In this document: positions 6,652-13,117 of the stretch, piece after piece
Layout: each line of letters opens with the position of its first letter
How positions within the stretch are numbered: position 1 is the first letter of the stretch
The notes under the pieces: generated by a model
The model's input: only the letters and a program-made list of their open reading frames with translations
Told to the model about the DNA's origin: nothing
Databases searched by the model: none
Translations under genes and position numbers: made by a program
NCBI GenBank assembly: GCA_002478505.1
Contig: DLOP01000005.1
Location: 1,559 to 15,587 of the forward strand
Reading direction: 5' to 3'
Source: Lachnospiraceae bacterium UBA7481
Lineage (GTDB): Bacteria > Bacillota > Clostridia > Lachnospirales > Lachnospiraceae
Length of the DNA stretch: 14,029 bases

Positions 6652-7974
6652 TTACCTGAAATATTGTTCGATCAGATCTTCCGAGAAGTAATGGTAACGT
6701 ATCCTGTCATCATTGATCTTGCCATCATACTCTACGTCCTCGATGTCGCATCCGTCTTCATTAAAAGAAGCGATCCTTCCGTACCGGTAGATGATAACAC
6801 CAAAAGTATGGTCAATATTAAAAATACCCTGACTTGTCATTGCACCTATTTCATCATAATAATCAAATTGATAACTATATACATTTCCGTCCTCATAATG
6901 CAGAATCTGCGTTACACGCGGAACGCCGGTCAGGACGACCTCATAACTTCCATCCCCATCCATATCCACAATGCTGAAATATAATATCTGATAATTTTCT
7001 TTATATTCTCCAAACATTTGTCGATAATGATCCAGATAAAACTTCTGCTGATTATCTGTTATGCTGATAAATTCCCTCTCGCCCGTCAGCACCTCATAAT
7101 ATGCCTGCATTACCTCCGGTTCCATGGGATATTCCGCAACATCATCAGTCATAGGTTCTACCGCAACATGCTTTACCATATACAGTTCCTCTTCCGATAG
7201 CCCTGCCAAGAGATATTTGTCCAACAGTTCTTCCGTATAATCAATACGTTCTGCATCTCCAACGTCAACTATCATATGACGAAATTCTTCGTATTCTTCC
7301 TCCGATACGCTTATCCCTCTAATTTCATAATAATCAAAATTTTGCGTCATTGCGATGGTTTCAACGTTACAACCATCTTTACTTAATTCCGTAAATCTTT
7401 CAAAAGATTCATAACCACTGCCGCTGCCTCCATAGGATGCAAAAACACCATCTACATAGATGGGAGACATACTCCGTTCCAACCACTGATAAACATATAC
7501 CATACCATCTTCATAATGGAGCATCCGTACGATACCAGCATAAGAAATAATAATTTCATTTTTGAAATCATTATTCATATCTACGATACTAAATAACATC
7601 GGATCATCCCAATACATTTCCTTCCAATCAGTGTCAAGTGCGCCGAAAGAAAAAAAATATTCATCCCAGTAAAACTCCTGACCGCCCACATCATAACTGA
7701 CAAAAGGCATTTTGTTGTTCAAAACCAGCCAGTATGCCAGCATGTCCTCCGGAAGTCCCAACGCTTTCACATCTTCCATGGTAAAGTATACTGTGGCATC
7801 CTGTGGGATATCATCTTGTTCCTCTACCTCTCTTTGTTCTACAATCAGACTTTCCGGCGACCTATCCGCTGTCTGGTCTGACTGTTGCGGATTTGTAGTC
7901 GCTGTATCCTTTCCACATGCTATCATAGCCACCGCCAGAATACCTGCCATTATCATTACTACTGCTTTTTTCAT
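6652..7974 (-). CDS. Lipoprotein with two homologous modules carrying DxDxDG-like loops
   Basis: A 440-residue exported protein. The signal peptide ends in the lipobox-like AMIAC, so Cys20 should be lipidated and the protein held on the outer face of the membrane. After an acidic linker (about 21-60) come two related modules (about 80-260 and 288-440). Each has a core FSIVDM-N/D-x-D (residues 129-136 and 334-341; the second, DMDGDG, is a good EF-hand-like calcium loop), then a strand, then LHYEDG-x-VY and an acidic tail ending near EDL or EEL. This layout suits a periphery-exposed, possibly calcium-stabilised protein. I cannot name the family or a ligand. The ribosome site is weak (GTGAG region). 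It precedes the TIR gene in the same direction, 128 bp away. Confidence 0.8.
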   Translation of the reverse strand: MKKAVVMIMAGILAVAMIACGKDTATTNPQQSDQTADRSPESLIVEQREVEEQDDIPQDATVYFTMEDVKALGLPEDMLAYWLVLNNKMPFVSYDVGGQEFYWDEYFFSFGALDTDWKEMYWDDPMLFSIVDMNNDFKNEIIISYAGIVRMLHYEDGMVYVYQWLERSMSPIYVDGVFASYGGSGSGYESFERFTELSKDGCNVETIAMTQNFDYYEIRGISVSEEEYEEFRHMIVDVGDAERIDYTEELLDKYLLAGLSEEELYMVKHVAVEPMTDDVAEYPMEPEVMQAYYEVLTGEREFISITDNQQKFYLDHYRQMFGEYKENYQILYFSIVDMDGDGSYEVVLTGVPRVTQILHYEDGNVYSYQFDYYDEIGAMTSQGIFNIDHTFGVIIYRYGRIASFNEDGCDIEDVEYDGKINDDRIRYHYFSEDLIEQYFR

Positions 7975-8063
7975 AACTTACATTCTCACTCATTCACTTT
8001 AGCAACCTATTGATTTCATTCCTGTTATCCACTTTGATTAATGCGGTAAATCACTTTGTTTCC

Positions 8064-8092
8064 ATATTATCATATGGCAGCTTTTTTGTCAC
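8064..8092 (-). promoter_or_regulatory. Promoter of the two-module lipoprotein gene
   Basis: On the minus strand GTGACA (8092-8087) lies 17 bp from TAATAT (8069-8064). This gives a leader of about 80 nt before the ATG at 7974. No second clear promoter is seen before the TIR gene, so the two may share this one. Confidence 0.6.
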
Positions 8093-8159
8093 CAGACAAT
8101 TTTATATGGTATTGCCATTATCTCAATTATATTTTCTTACTCACTCTGTATCTCTTTTC

Positions 8160-8330
8160 TACAGGTATGATACACGTTTTGCAATACCTGTTTATGATGA
8201 TACAGGCAAATTGATCAGATACAATGTTTTTACGGCAAGAATGCTGGTGCGTCATGCAAAAGATGGGAAAATGTGTCTGTATGATATTTTAAGAACAAAA
8301 AAAGAAACGAGCAGGCCGCTTGAGCAATAA
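8160..8330 (+). pseudogene. C-terminal gene fragment, mobile-element-type protein
   Basis: An open frame of 56 codons ends in a stop at 8330 and reads as a well-formed protein tail: RFAIPVYDDTGKLIRYNVF, ARMLVRHAKDGKMCLYDIL, then KKETSRPL. I associate endings of this kind (MLVRHA-DGK-YLYDI-KKKET) with the C-termini of very large polyvalent proteins on integrative elements and prophages of Clostridia, but this is from memory and uncertain. The open frame continues upstream to 8010, but that part covers the lipoprotein promoter on the other strand and shows no family character. No start codon with a ribosome site exists, so this is a fragment. Confidence 0.5.
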
Positions 8331-8430
8331 CTGTACGGTCGAAAAACTCATTTCTTTACAAATCACATTTTAAGGGTAAACAGCAGTTCTGTCAAACATA
8401 AAAATTTTTGAAATTACAAGAAAATTTAGG

Positions 8431-9454
8431 CTATGGCTTAGTTTCTTCATCAGGCAATCCGACATAACCGCAGGCTTCTATCATAGTCTGCCCTTCATCT
8501 GAAATCAGCCATTCTACAAGTCTGTCCACATTCGGATTATGGTTATCTTTACGATAGACAACATAAAAATTTGCGGTAATCGGATAGGAACCGTTCCTTA
8601 TATTCTCTGCATCAGGATATACTCCATCTACCGCCAGCATTTTTACATTTTCATCGGCTACCATCCCTGACAGATAGTACCGAAAAGAGTAACCGATTGC
8701 TCCGCCAAATATATCTTCCCAGCTTGTGATCTCTCCTCTGTAGATAGAGCGTATCTGTTCCGATGTAAGTCCGTCCACAGGGTTATCTTTGTTGACAAAG
8801 AAAACAAATGCTTCTAACCCTATCGGTACGATTTCGATTTCAACACCCTTTTCTTGTGCTGACAACATTTGTTCTTTGGATGGGTGCGCAGTAAAAAACA
8901 GATCAACCGAGCCGTCAACAAGCGCATCAAATCCTCTGATCGTGTTCTGATACTGCATTACGCTGTCAGGCGCAAAGTTTTCACCGTAGTAATTATCATC
9001 AGAAAACACTCCACCCTCATAGGTAACGGTTCCTTCGGGGTAGCAATTCTCTATCACAGATGCGTAAACAGGCACAAGAGCTGCCGCTCCATCTAAAACA
9101 GGTAAATCATCTTCCTTTTCAAATTTCAAAGAGGAGCCGGTTCTTGCAAGCGCTGATTCCTCCTCAAAAGGCAGGAATTGTGCCACATCGACCATTTTAA
9201 GCTGTCCTGTCCCACTGAAATTATTTGCAAGGCGGCTTGTGATCGTTATGTACAAGAAAGCATTTACGGCAACAAACAGAAGAACTGTTGTAAGAATTAC
9301 AATTATTTTTTCTCAGCCACAGCTCCCTTGCTATAAATTGTATGATCAAAGAATTCTGGTAGGCATGGCAAATATAGATCGCTTATGCAACCGTAATAAT
9401 GATTCCTATCAAAATATTATTAATCAATATTCTTATGAATTTACGATCACTCAT
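8431..9454 (-). pseudogene. Broken PstS-like substrate-binding protein gene
   Basis: The sequence from LPVLDGAAALVPVYASVIEN onward, with DLFFTAHPSKEQM, IVPIGLEAFVFFVNKDNPVDGLT, IRSIYRGEITSWEDI and YSFRYY, belongs to the PstS-like (phosphate-type) periplasmic-binding family. The original start appears to be the ATG at 9454, 1 bp after the stop of the upstream gene, giving MSDRKFIRILINNILIGIII. That frame hits TAA at 9385-9383. A further stop and a frame change occur near the A6 run (plus-strand T run 9306-9311), after which the membrane segment KIIVILTTVLLFVAV reads on into the binding domain. In addition, EDIFGG is joined directly to AIGYSFRYY (near 8700), where relatives have about 50-60 residues including the ligand-binding serine-rich loop. 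The open frame alone starts only with a TTG at 9255. A non-functional gene is the simplest reading. Confidence 0.75.
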
Positions 9455-9455
9455 T

Positions 9456-9698
9456 TTACTTAGTCCACACAATAAGCAGGGCAAAGATAAATACCAGTAT
9501 TCCGATTACTGCCAACAAAGCGGTGACCACCATACTAATGGTAAATATAGCCGTAATATATTTCTTTCTGCCTGTTCCTTCACGCTTTGCATGTATGCCG
9601 TCCCAGATGAACAAAATAGTAGATATGAATGCAAACAGAGAAATTCCAATTACAAGCATCCTAATCCACATCTGAAAAAAAATATAACCTTCGTTCAT
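9456..9698 (-). CDS. Small membrane protein with two membrane segments, coupled to the PstS-like gene
   Basis: An 80-residue protein with two hydrophobic segments, about residues 12-32 (IRMLVIGISLFAFISTILFI) and 48-77 (ITAIFTISMVVTALLAVIGI), joined by a short basic loop HAKREGTGRKK that should be cytoplasmic. The ribosome site AAGGGGAG lies 7 nt before the ATG at 9698, and a near-consensus promoter lies upstream, so this is very likely a real, expressed gene. Its stop is 1 bp from the ATG of the broken PstS-like gene, indicating that the two formed an operon with coupled translation. I do not recognise a family. An accessory role for the binding protein is only inferred from the arrangement. 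Confidence 0.8.
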   Translation of the reverse strand: MNEGYIFFQMWIRMLVIGISLFAFISTILFIWDGIHAKREGTGRKKYITAIFTISMVVTALLAVIGILVFIFALLIVWTK

Positions 9699-9748
9699 AG
9701 ATAATCTCCCCTTATAAGCGCAAAATTCGAGTTCTTATCCTATACTAA

Positions 9749-9777
9749 ATATTACTCAAACTCTATTGAAAAGTCAA
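9749..9777 (-). promoter_or_regulatory. Promoter of the small membrane protein / PstS-like pair
   Basis: On the minus strand TTGACT (9777-9772), a 17-bp spacer and TAATAT (9754-9749) match the sigma-A consensus well. The ATG at 9698 is about 50 nt downstream. The promoter lies immediately after the stop of the three-repeat gene, so the pair is its own transcription unit. Confidence 0.75.
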
Positions 9778-9815
9778 TCAGCTGAAAAATAGTCCTGTCC
9801 CATCTCCCACAGCCT

Positions 9816-11345
9816 TTATTCAGTCAGTCCCTCAATAACAAACCATTTGTCGCCGTCTTTTCCAACTGCGATCACCTCTGTCAGATTCACAGTTTCATCG
9901 CTTAATTCATAGGTTTCCGCAATTGAGTATAAAATACATTCCGAAAGGTTAAGTTGTACTCCATATGTTCTGTAAATATAGGCAAGAAGATTTTTCAGCT
10001 CGTCATCCGATATTTTGTATTGTTCGGTAATTTCATAGGTATATTCGAAGTCGCCGAAAGTGGAGGCCACCAAAGCATCGTATTCTTCTACACTGCTTAC
10101 ATTTCTATAATCCAGAGTGCGCTGCAGGTAAGCTTCCCGTATCAAAGGGTGCACAGCTTTAAAAGATTCTTCTAAATTAGGTGGATCAAACTTCCGCACA
10201 AATTTATCCAAAGCCTCTTCCCCGGAATCAAATCCCTCAGAAGCATCATATCCGCCTACGGGACTTCCCTGATCCGGAATGTGCACATCAGAAGAGACTT
10301 GTTCATCCGTGTAAATATTAAGGATATACCATTTTCCATCCTGTTTTCCAAAATCAAGTGTCTGGATAAATACTGCTGTTCCGTTATCTCCGGAAATAGT
10401 CTCCTTAATTTGACATACATAGATATCCGAAAAATCGGAATCAAACTGTTCGCCATAGTATTCTTTTGCTTGCGAAATAAAATCTTCCTTTTCGCTGTCT
10501 GACAGATACTTTGAATGAAGGACTTCATATTCCAGTGAATACCCGCCATAATATTCAACCAAAGCTTCTGTATATTCATCCAGACTGTTCAGGGCAACTT
10601 TGTCCAGAACATGTTCCATGATCGTGTCTTTGACATCAGGATGAAAGAACTGATATGCCGACTCCATATCCAGACGTTCTTGAGCTTCCATATATGCCTC
10701 CAAGATATTGAGAACATCATCCTCATTCTCGGTCAATGTAAAAGTGACATCGTTCTTCACGACCTTATTCCTAAATATTGCGATAATATACCATTCGCCG
10801 TCTTCTTTTGCCACAATATACTGGCCAACGACCTTCAATGTTCCGTTTTTTCCGGAATAGGTCTCCGTCACCTGATAAGCATACGCTTGGGAAATATCCA
10901 GCCGAACCTTGTACGCGCTGTAAATCTCCGAAAGAGCATCTTCCAGTTCCTCCTTTGACAGTCTTGTGGATTTATTGATTTCATATTCCAGTTCCAGACC
11001 GCCAAAATACATGTCGAGATAGTCTTCCAATTCCTCCAGATCAGATACGGAATACATATCCAATTGGTTCTCTATCATCTCCTCGCGGACATCAGGATGA
11101 AAAAGCTCACAAGCATCCTCCAGTTTCAGGCGTTCATAATCCTTCATAAATGCCATGATGAGAGCTTCACCGGCTTCAAGGTTTTTGGTTTCCCTGGCTC
11201 CCCATGCAAAGAATCCCCCGACGCCCAATAGAAGAACTGCCAGAACGATTCCCAAAATAATAAATACAACCTTTGCAACTTTATTCTTTTTTGGAGGCGT
11301 TGCCGTCTGAACGGAAGTCTCCATTCCCATCTGATTGTTGTCCAT
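9816..11345 (-). CDS. Membrane-anchored protein with three tandem NTF2-like repeats
   Basis: A 509-residue protein. A short cytoplasmic N-terminus with PPKKNK is followed by one membrane segment (about 24-50), so the bulk should lie outside. Three related units of about 135-150 residues follow (about 57-191, 207-345 and 375-507). Each has an opening helix, a FHPDV or VHPLI motif, an acidic helix with SLDEY or SVEEYDAL, a GG/GDxELEYEI strand, then YQVTETYSG-type and DGxWYII strands. This matches the NTF2-like/DUF4878-type fold of many exported Firmicute proteins; the fold call is by pattern only. AAGGAG lies 6 nt before the ATG. It follows the 47-codon ORF by 13 bp. Role unknown; such domains often bind ligands or cell-wall partners. 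Confidence 0.8.
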   Translation of the reverse strand: MDNNQMGMETSVQTATPPKKNKVAKVVFIILGIVLAVLLLGVGGFFAWGARETKNLEAGEALIMAFMKDYERLKLEDACELFHPDVREEMIENQLDMYSVSDLEELEDYLDMYFGGLELEYEINKSTRLSKEELEDALSEIYSAYKVRLDISQAYAYQVTETYSGKNGTLKVVGQYIVAKEDGEWYIIAIFRNKVVKNDVTFTLTENEDDVLNILEAYMEAQERLDMESAYQFFHPDVKDTIMEHVLDKVALNSLDEYTEALVEYYGGYSLEYEVLHSKYLSDSEKEDFISQAKEYYGEQFDSDFSDIYVCQIKETISGDNGTAVFIQTLDFGKQDGKWYILNIYTDEQVSSDVHIPDQGSPVGGYDASEGFDSGEEALDKFVRKFDPPNLEESFKAVHPLIREAYLQRTLDYRNVSSVEEYDALVASTFGDFEYTYEITEQYKISDDELKNLLAYIYRTYGVQLNLSECILYSIAETYELSDETVNLTEVIAVGKDGDKWFVIEGLTE

Positions 11346-11358
11346 GTTTTTCTCCTTT

Positions 11359-11502
11359 TTATTGATTTGTTATTTTTCCTTCGAGATAAACCAGCCCGGA
11401 GTCCACTACCTCCATGCTGTGAACCTTATGTACGCTATAGAGGGTAGCTTGATACACAATGGTTCCGCCATTCTTTAAGTGCAGGGGAATGGGAAAGAGC
11501 AT
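11359..11502 (-). CDS. Short ORF (47 residues) before the NTF2-repeat gene, possibly a gene tail
   Basis: A 47-residue frame beginning MLFPIPLHLKNGGTIVYQAT and ending EGKITNQ. The purine-rich site AAAGGAAG lies 9-10 nt before the ATG at 11502. Alternating beta-strand character (GGTIVYQATLYSV, GLVYLEGKI) suggests the last part of a larger soluble domain, so it may be a deletion remnant that kept an in-frame start. It ends 13 bp before the next gene. I do not recognise a family. Confidence 0.45.
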   Translation of the reverse strand: MLFPIPLHLKNGGTIVYQATLYSVHKVHSMEVVDSGLVYLEGKITNQ

Positions 11503-11528
11503 AATGATGGACTTCCTTTCCTGCAATC

Positions 11529-11615
11529 TTAAATATCCCAGTTATAAAAGATACGTTTTAAGAAATGGTTTTTATGGGAATTTTTGAAAAACATTCTCCG
11601 GTGTGCAGTATCCAT
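11529..11615 (-). CDS. Very short basic ORF (28 residues) with a strong ribosome site
   Basis: The frame encodes MDTAHRRMFFKNSHKN followed by HFLKRIFYNWDI. It starts 20 bp after the stop of the helix-turn-helix gene and has AGGAGG exactly 6 nt before the ATG, a better site than several longer genes here. The peptide is basic and aromatic. It could be a translated small protein, a leader peptide, or the front of a truncated gene. No family recognised. Confidence 0.4.
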   Translation of the reverse strand: MDTAHRRMFFKNSHKNHFLKRIFYNWDI

Positions 11616-11635
11616 GCCACACCTCCTGTCATTTT

Positions 11636-11974
11636 CTATGTAAAACTTGCGCAGTACGGTCCAAATTCATGTATGATTGACAGTACTATCTTTCTGTCCT
11701 CTGAGCCACAAGTCACAGCCACTTTCTCCAAGCATTCCAACTGTTCCTGCGTGAGTGAGTTCTGGTGTTGCCCCACACCTTCCGCAAGGAAATAGCCGCC
11801 GTCATATCCCTGTCTTGTGACTACGGGAAGTTCTTCTCCTATAATGTCAAAATCCCTGCGTATTGCGTTCTTCCCGACACCGTACATCTGCATCATTTGC
11901 GATGTGGTCAGCTTTTTCCCCGACAGCAGCATACGCTCGATATCACGTCGCCGCCGGAATGCGTTTTCCTTCAT
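11636..11974 (-). CDS. DeoR/WYL-type helix-turn-helix DNA-binding protein, short form
   Basis: A 112-residue protein whose first 65 residues are a winged helix-turn-helix of the HTH_11/DeoR type: RRRDIERMLLSGKKLTT, the recognition helix YGVGKNAIRRDFDIIG, and the wing TRQGYDGGYFL. The C-terminal part (LTQEQLECLEKVAV...EDRKIVLSIIHEFG) is too short for a WYL or sugar-phosphate sensor domain, so this is a short form of the kind often carried by mobile elements. AAGGAGG lies about 7 nt before the ATG at 11974. Upstream is a -10 TATAAT without a recognisable -35. It is followed by two short ORFs and the NTF2-repeat gene in the same direction. Targets unknown. Confidence 0.85.
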   Translation of the reverse strand: MKENAFRRRRDIERMLLSGKKLTTSQMMQMYGVGKNAIRRDFDIIGEELPVVTRQGYDGGYFLAEGVGQHQNSLTQEQLECLEKVAVTCGSEDRKIVLSIIHEFGPYCASFT

Positions 11975-12010
11975 GTTTCACCTCCTTCCACTGTTTCATT
12001 CCCTGTGGTT

Positions 12011-12044
12011 ATTATAGAAAAATTAATATCCCCTCTATGGGTAT
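12011..12044 (-). promoter_or_regulatory. Likely promoter with an imperfect dyad before the helix-turn-helix gene
   Basis: On the minus strand TATAAT (12016-12011) lies about 40 nt before the start codon. The -35 position holds CATAGA, far from consensus, and is overlapped by an imperfect dyad, ATATCCCCTCTATGGGTAT on the plus strand (12026-12044), in which ATA/TAT and CC/GG pair. A regulated promoter is plausible; the regulator is not known. Confidence 0.4.
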
Positions 12045-12058
12045 GTTCCTCAAAATAA

Positions 12059-12210
12059 ATTGACTATTCCGAACTTCGGGAATACAATGCTGCGCTTGGC
12101 AAAATCGGCAACAATCTGAAGCAAAGCGCATGAATGCCACAGGCAACGTCTATGCCGCCGATGCAAAGCAATTAAAAGAGCTGATGAAAAAAGTGTGGGA
12201 TACACAAAAA
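12059..12210 (+). pseudogene. mobC: Remnant of mobC, mobilisation relaxosome protein
   Basis: In one frame 12062-12118 reads DYSELREYNAALGKIGNNL. Two bases later another frame continues AKRMNATGNVYAADAKQLKE and ends KKVWDTQK at 12210. IGNNL-(NQI)-AKRMNATG is the signature stretch of MobC proteins (PF05713 as I recall), which assist relaxases at oriT. The front of the gene is gone (a stop lies at 12056-12058), and a deletion of 1 or 7 bases broke the frame at 12119-12120. The similarity stops at 12210, exactly where a 10-bp inverted repeat begins. No relaxase gene is nearby. This is a fossil of a mobilisable element. Confidence 0.8.
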
Positions 12211-12247
12211 TGTACCGCAATGAAGTTTTCCCCTCACTTGCGGTACA
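12211..12247. repeat. 10-bp perfect inverted repeat at the end of the mobC remnant
   Basis: TGTACCGCAA (12211-12220) and TTGCGGTACA (12238-12247) are exact reverse complements separated by 17 bp. Flanking bases continue the symmetry imperfectly (ACACAAAAA on the left, CTTTGATGTGT on the right). It could be a hairpin, a protein site or an element boundary. From here to 12451 the DNA is AT-rich and I see no gene. Confidence 0.75.
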
Positions 12248-12377
12248 CTTTGATGTGTGCAGTATGCTATTAACTTTGATAAATTTTCTTATTCGATACT
12301 TATGTATTTTCCGTTTCATTTTCATTATATGCTATGTTCCAATCTGAATGTATTTTGATATAGACACTAAAACAATG

Positions 12378-12415
12378 TGCAATGCAACTCTTTCCATAAA
12401 TCGAATTGCATTGCA
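12378..12415. repeat. 10-bp perfect inverted repeat in the AT-rich gap
   Basis: TGCAATGCAA (12378-12387) and TTGCATTGCA (12406-12415) are exact reverse complements separated by 18 bp, in a gap with no coding signal. Arm length and spacing resemble those of the repeat at 12211-12247. Confidence 0.7.
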
Positions 12416-12451
12416 GCATAAAGTTTTTCTAAGAAATTGGTGCATTCAAAA

Positions 12452-12518
12452 CAAAGAGCCAACAAACTATGATTTCTCACAAGTTCATCGGCTCTGTGTC
12501 TGTGCGTCTGGCTCTTTG
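12452..12518 (-). terminator. Long-loop inverted repeat after the KTR remnant, possible terminator
   Basis: On the minus strand CAAAGAGCCA (12518-12509, inside the coding end) can pair with TGGCTCTTTG (12461-12452), followed directly by TTTTG. The 47-nt loop is long for an intrinsic terminator, but the stem-plus-T layout and its place at the end of the RtcB operon fit that role. Confidence 0.45.
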
Positions 12519-12595
12519 ATATCTGAAATATTAAACTGTGTTACATTGATTAAGGTTTCCTGCTTACATTTGGGGCAGACAAGCTGTTCATCCAT
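12485..12595 (-). pseudogene. C-terminal fragment of a cysteine-rich KTR protein
   Basis: A 36-codon frame reads MDEQ, then LVCPKCKQETLINVTQFN, and ends IKEPDAQTQSR. From CPKCKQET onward this matches the small 'cysteine-rich KTR' proteins known to me from integrative elements and resistance transposons of Firmicutes; complete ones have an N-terminal CPVCGNKTR-type motif that is absent here. Its apparent ATG (12595) overlaps the last codons of the phosphoesterase gene in another frame, so it may still be translated by coupling. The homologous part begins at about 12583. It marks another mobile-element remnant. Confidence 0.7.
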
Positions 12596-13106
12596 CTCCC
12601 AAAATCTCTTTCAAAGGTCTCGGCATAAAACCAATGATATCCACGCCCACGTTGTAAGCCTTTTTTACTTTTGACATATATTGATTCGTCTCGTTATCAA
12701 AGTTGTTATGGATATGTCCGTAGAAATGCAAAACATTTCGATAATATCCGTTCCACTCAACCAAAGGATAATGGCAGCAGACAATCTGTGTTCCGTTATC
12801 ATTCACCATTTTCATATCAACAATCTCTACAAAATATTCCTTACAAGCAGGATTCTTTAACAATCGGGAATCATGGTTACCGATAATCAGATGCTTTTGT
12901 CCCTTTAACTTCCTCAAATATTGAATTGGATCTTCACTTTTGTATGAAAAATCACCTAAAATATACACATCATCCCGATCGGTAACCCGGCTATTCCAGT
13001 TAACAATGATCGTCCTGTCCATTTCTTCTATTGTACCAAACGGTCTATTAGACAATCTGAGAATATTATTATGGCCAAAATGTGTATCTGCAATATAATA
13101 ATTCAT
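12588..13106 (-). CDS. Calcineurin-like metallophosphoesterase
   Basis: A 172-residue protein with the full set of two-metal phosphoesterase motifs: ADTHFGH (Asp7, His9), LGDFS (Asp52), GNHDS (Asn77, His78), CCHYPL (His112) and YGHIHNN (His131, His133). These bind a dinuclear metal centre and hydrolyse phosphoesters in the cytoplasm. The compact length matches the bacterial subfamily without extra domains; the substrate is not fixed by sequence. A GAGG site lies 6 nt before the ATG, and the XRE gene ends 11 bp upstream, so it belongs to the RtcB-XRE operon. Being with an RNA ligase makes an RNA-end or cyclic-nucleotide substrate worth considering (inference). Confidence 0.92.
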   Translation of the reverse strand: MNYYIADTHFGHNNILRLSNRPFGTIEEMDRTIIVNWNSRVTDRDDVYILGDFSYKSEDPIQYLRKLKGQKHLIIGNHDSRLLKNPACKEYFVEIVDMKMVNDNGTQIVCCHYPLVEWNGYYRNVLHFYGHIHNNFDNETNQYMSKVKKAYNVGVDIIGFMPRPLKEILGDG

Positions 13107-13117
13107 GTATCCTCATC

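Noticed and set aside
8010..8159. Upstream part of the plus-strand frame ending at 8330
   Set aside because: It overlaps the lipoprotein promoter and leader on the other strand, and its hydrophobic content looks like AT-rich chance translation.
9778..9815. Possible terminator after the NTF2-repeat gene
   Set aside because: Only a 4-bp CTGT/ACAG stem with a 10-nt loop is visible, and there is no convincing T tract directly after it.
12050..12325. 91-codon minus-strand frame
   Set aside because: It is antisense to the mobC remnant, and its His/Arg/Cys-rich composition is typical of a shadow frame. It has no family match.
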